This document shows, in pieces, positions 49,715 to 50,601 of a stretch of DNA of 50,601 bases; positions within the stretch are counted from its first letter, which is position 1; every line of letters starts with the position of its first letter. The stretch is from a virus: positions 1 to 50,601 of the IMG/VR virus record IMGVR_UViG_3300008267_006046; one strand, 5' to 3'. Below the pieces are notes generated by a model. The model searched no databases. It was not told where the DNA came from and worked only from the letters and a program-made list of their open reading frames with translations. The translations under genes were made by a program, and so were the position numbers.

Positions 49715-49743
49715 ATTATAGCATCACCTTTTGGTGATGTCAA
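49715..49743 (-). promoter_or_regulatory. Sigma-70-like promoter with palindromic operator in the spacer
   Basis: Minus strand: -35 TTGACA (49738-49743), 17-bp spacer, -10 TATAAT (49715-49720). Positions 49722-49739 are a perfect inverted repeat, CATCACC-4 bases-GGTGATG, filling the spacer and touching the -35. This is the place a repressor dimer would bind; a cruciform or RNA role is less likely because it lies upstream of the start site. Confidence 0.8.
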
Positions 49744-49746
49744 CTT

Positions 49747-49772
49747 AAAAAAATAGGGCCCGTAGGCCCTAT
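49747..49772 (-). terminator. Intrinsic terminator (UACG-loop hairpin), second copy
   Basis: Minus strand ATAGGGCC-TACG-GGCCCTAT then a T run (49747-49753). It ends transcription of the vWA gene just upstream of the next promoter. Loop and stem are the same as at 47536-47562. Confidence 0.9.
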
Positions 49773-49800
49773 CCAAACTATGTTGTATTTTTACAACAGT

Positions 49801-50601
49801 TTACAACTTGTAACGATCGCTCATTACAGTCTTAAGCATGATGCCTTCTGGAGTGAACTGATCCAAATCAGCGGCTAGCAAGCTAGTCATGATTGATGGA
49901 CTAAATCCACTTACCAATGCGGCACCACTCTTGTCTGCCTTAACAGGTACGTTGTCTGAACTGTTTAGGTTCCAGAAAACAATCTGTGGCACAGAGTAGC
50001 CTGCGGCTTCGAACTTACGTTCGATCATTTCCATTGCGCTGTCGTCGTAACGGGCGCATTGGTTGAACTGCATGTCTGACAAGATCAGTAACATGCCTGG
50101 CATGTCACTTTGTGGTACTGAGTTCTTAACCGCAACGTCTAGAATCTTCTTCATAGCCGCATGTAGGTTAGTACTCATATCCCAGTTGCTACTAGACATT
50201 TGAGTCACCTTGTCAACAATGTTACCCTTAAGAGTAACAAGTTCTGGCTTGTCTGAGAAAGTCAAGAATGTGTCCTTGAACACGCCCTTGTTCTTGTCTG
50301 CTAGGTACAAGCCCAAGCTGATACTAACATCCATGCAAGTTACATTAGTGTTCTTTCCTGCTGGGCAAGACATAGAACCACTAACGTCTACGATTGGCAT
50401 GATGCTTGCATCGCCAACGTAGTTTGGCAAGCTGTCCCATTGTGCAATTACATGGTCAGTTTCTGTCTTGTCAAACTTTGCACGGTAGCTACCAATCACT
50501 CCCTTCAACACATCATGTGGAAAGATTGCAGAGGCGTTAACCTTAACAGTCTTATCACCACTTACCAACTTGGCAACATACTCAGCAAACGCTGGGCTGT
50601 G
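49801..50601 (-). CDS. vWA/TROVE-like (Ro-type) protein, N-terminus outside window
   Basis: The frame is open to the right edge, so the N-terminus is missing; the TTG within the window is not the true start. The visible 266 residues run AFAEYVAKLVSGDKTVKVNA, then IFPHDV, then a von Willebrand A domain with the MIDAS motif PIVDVSGSMS, a DxLxxxSD-like FLTFSDKP, and ILSDMQFNQC. The C-terminal GAALVSGFSPSIMTSLL resembles the end of TROVE/DUF2828-type proteins. Those bind RNA ends or Y-RNA-like molecules. Ends 29 bases before a terminator. Confidence 0.75.
   Translation of the reverse strand, partial: HSPAFAEYVAKLVSGDKTVKVNASAIFPHDVLKGVIGSYRAKFDKTETDHVIAQWDSLPNYVGDASIMPIVDVSGSMSCPAGKNTNVTCMDVSISLGLYLADKNKGVFKDTFLTFSDKPELVTLKGNIVDKVTQMSSSNWDMSTNLHAAMKKILDVAVKNSVPQSDMPGMLLILSDMQFNQCARYDDSAMEMIERKFEAAGYSVPQIVFWNLNSSDNVPVKADKSGAALVSGFSPSIMTSLLAADLDQFTPEGIMLKTVMSDRYKL

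Noticed and set aside
1-50601. CRISPR arrays, tRNA genes, insertion sequences and homing endonucleases
   Set aside because: No regularly spaced repeats, cloverleaf-like sequences, transposase motifs or endonuclease motifs were seen on reading both strands.

Overview
The window reads as part of a large, AT-rich, T4-like bacteriophage genome, most likely a marine or freshwater myovirus of a Gram-negative host. The evidence is an ATP-dependent DNA ligase of the phage type, T4-style late promoter boxes (TATAAATA and variants), near-consensus sigma-70 promoters with 17-bp spacers, a tail-fibre-like protein with an LRRGT...GEIIYTTDTKNLYVGDGTT-type N-terminus, and short genes packed tightly with ATGA or TAATG overlaps. 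I see no rRNA, tRNA, ribosomal protein, integrase, insertion sequence or CRISPR array.

Layout. (1) Positions 1-9392, all minus strand: replication and host-takeover genes, namely a Bax-inhibitor-1-like membrane protein (cut by the window edge), DNA ligase, two HExxH proteins, ClpP, a metallophosphoesterase, translation initiation factor IF-1, an AbrB-like protein and many small conserved phage proteins. Three sigma-70-like promoters and one late promoter drive this block. (2) Positions 9451-46030: about 36.6 kb of accessory genes in cassettes that switch strand. It holds eight radical SAM proteins, thirteen double-stranded beta-helix (2OG/Fe(II) oxygenase-like) proteins, three SGNH hydrolase-like proteins, three methyltransferase-like domains, two extended-SDR epimerases, a short UDP-sugar dehydrogenase, two small SDRs, two degenerate kinase-like proteins, a GNAT-like protein, a PP-loop (QueC-like) ATPase, an amidinotransferase, a PLP aminotransferase, two glycosyltransferase-like proteins and a cold-shock/glutathione-peroxidase fusion. 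A lipoprotein/FlgT-like envelope operon with its own sigma-70-like promoter sits inside it. (3) Positions 46020-50601, minus strand: a tail-fibre-like gene with two candidate late boxes, then a compact operon (P-loop kinase, 31-aa peptide, metallophosphoesterase, PTP-like phosphatase and two small proteins) between a promoter containing a palindrome and a terminator, and finally a partial vWA/TROVE-like gene.

How the genes may work together. The central block looks like a dedicated biosynthetic or decoration system. Sugar-nucleotide enzymes, glycosyltransferase-like proteins, FkbM-type methylation, amidino transfer and a 'sporadic carbohydrate cluster'-like fusion point to an elaborate glycan, made either for the virion or for remodelling the host surface. 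The unusually many radical SAM and 2OG-oxygenase-like enzymes would supply C-H chemistry. The product cannot be told from sequence, and a peptide substrate is not excluded.

The other pattern that stands out is regulatory. At seven gene starts a -10-like promoter box, early or late type, lies so close to the ATG that the predicted transcript begins at or within one base of the start codon, and no Shine-Dalgarno sequence is present. The same phage encodes its own IF-1.
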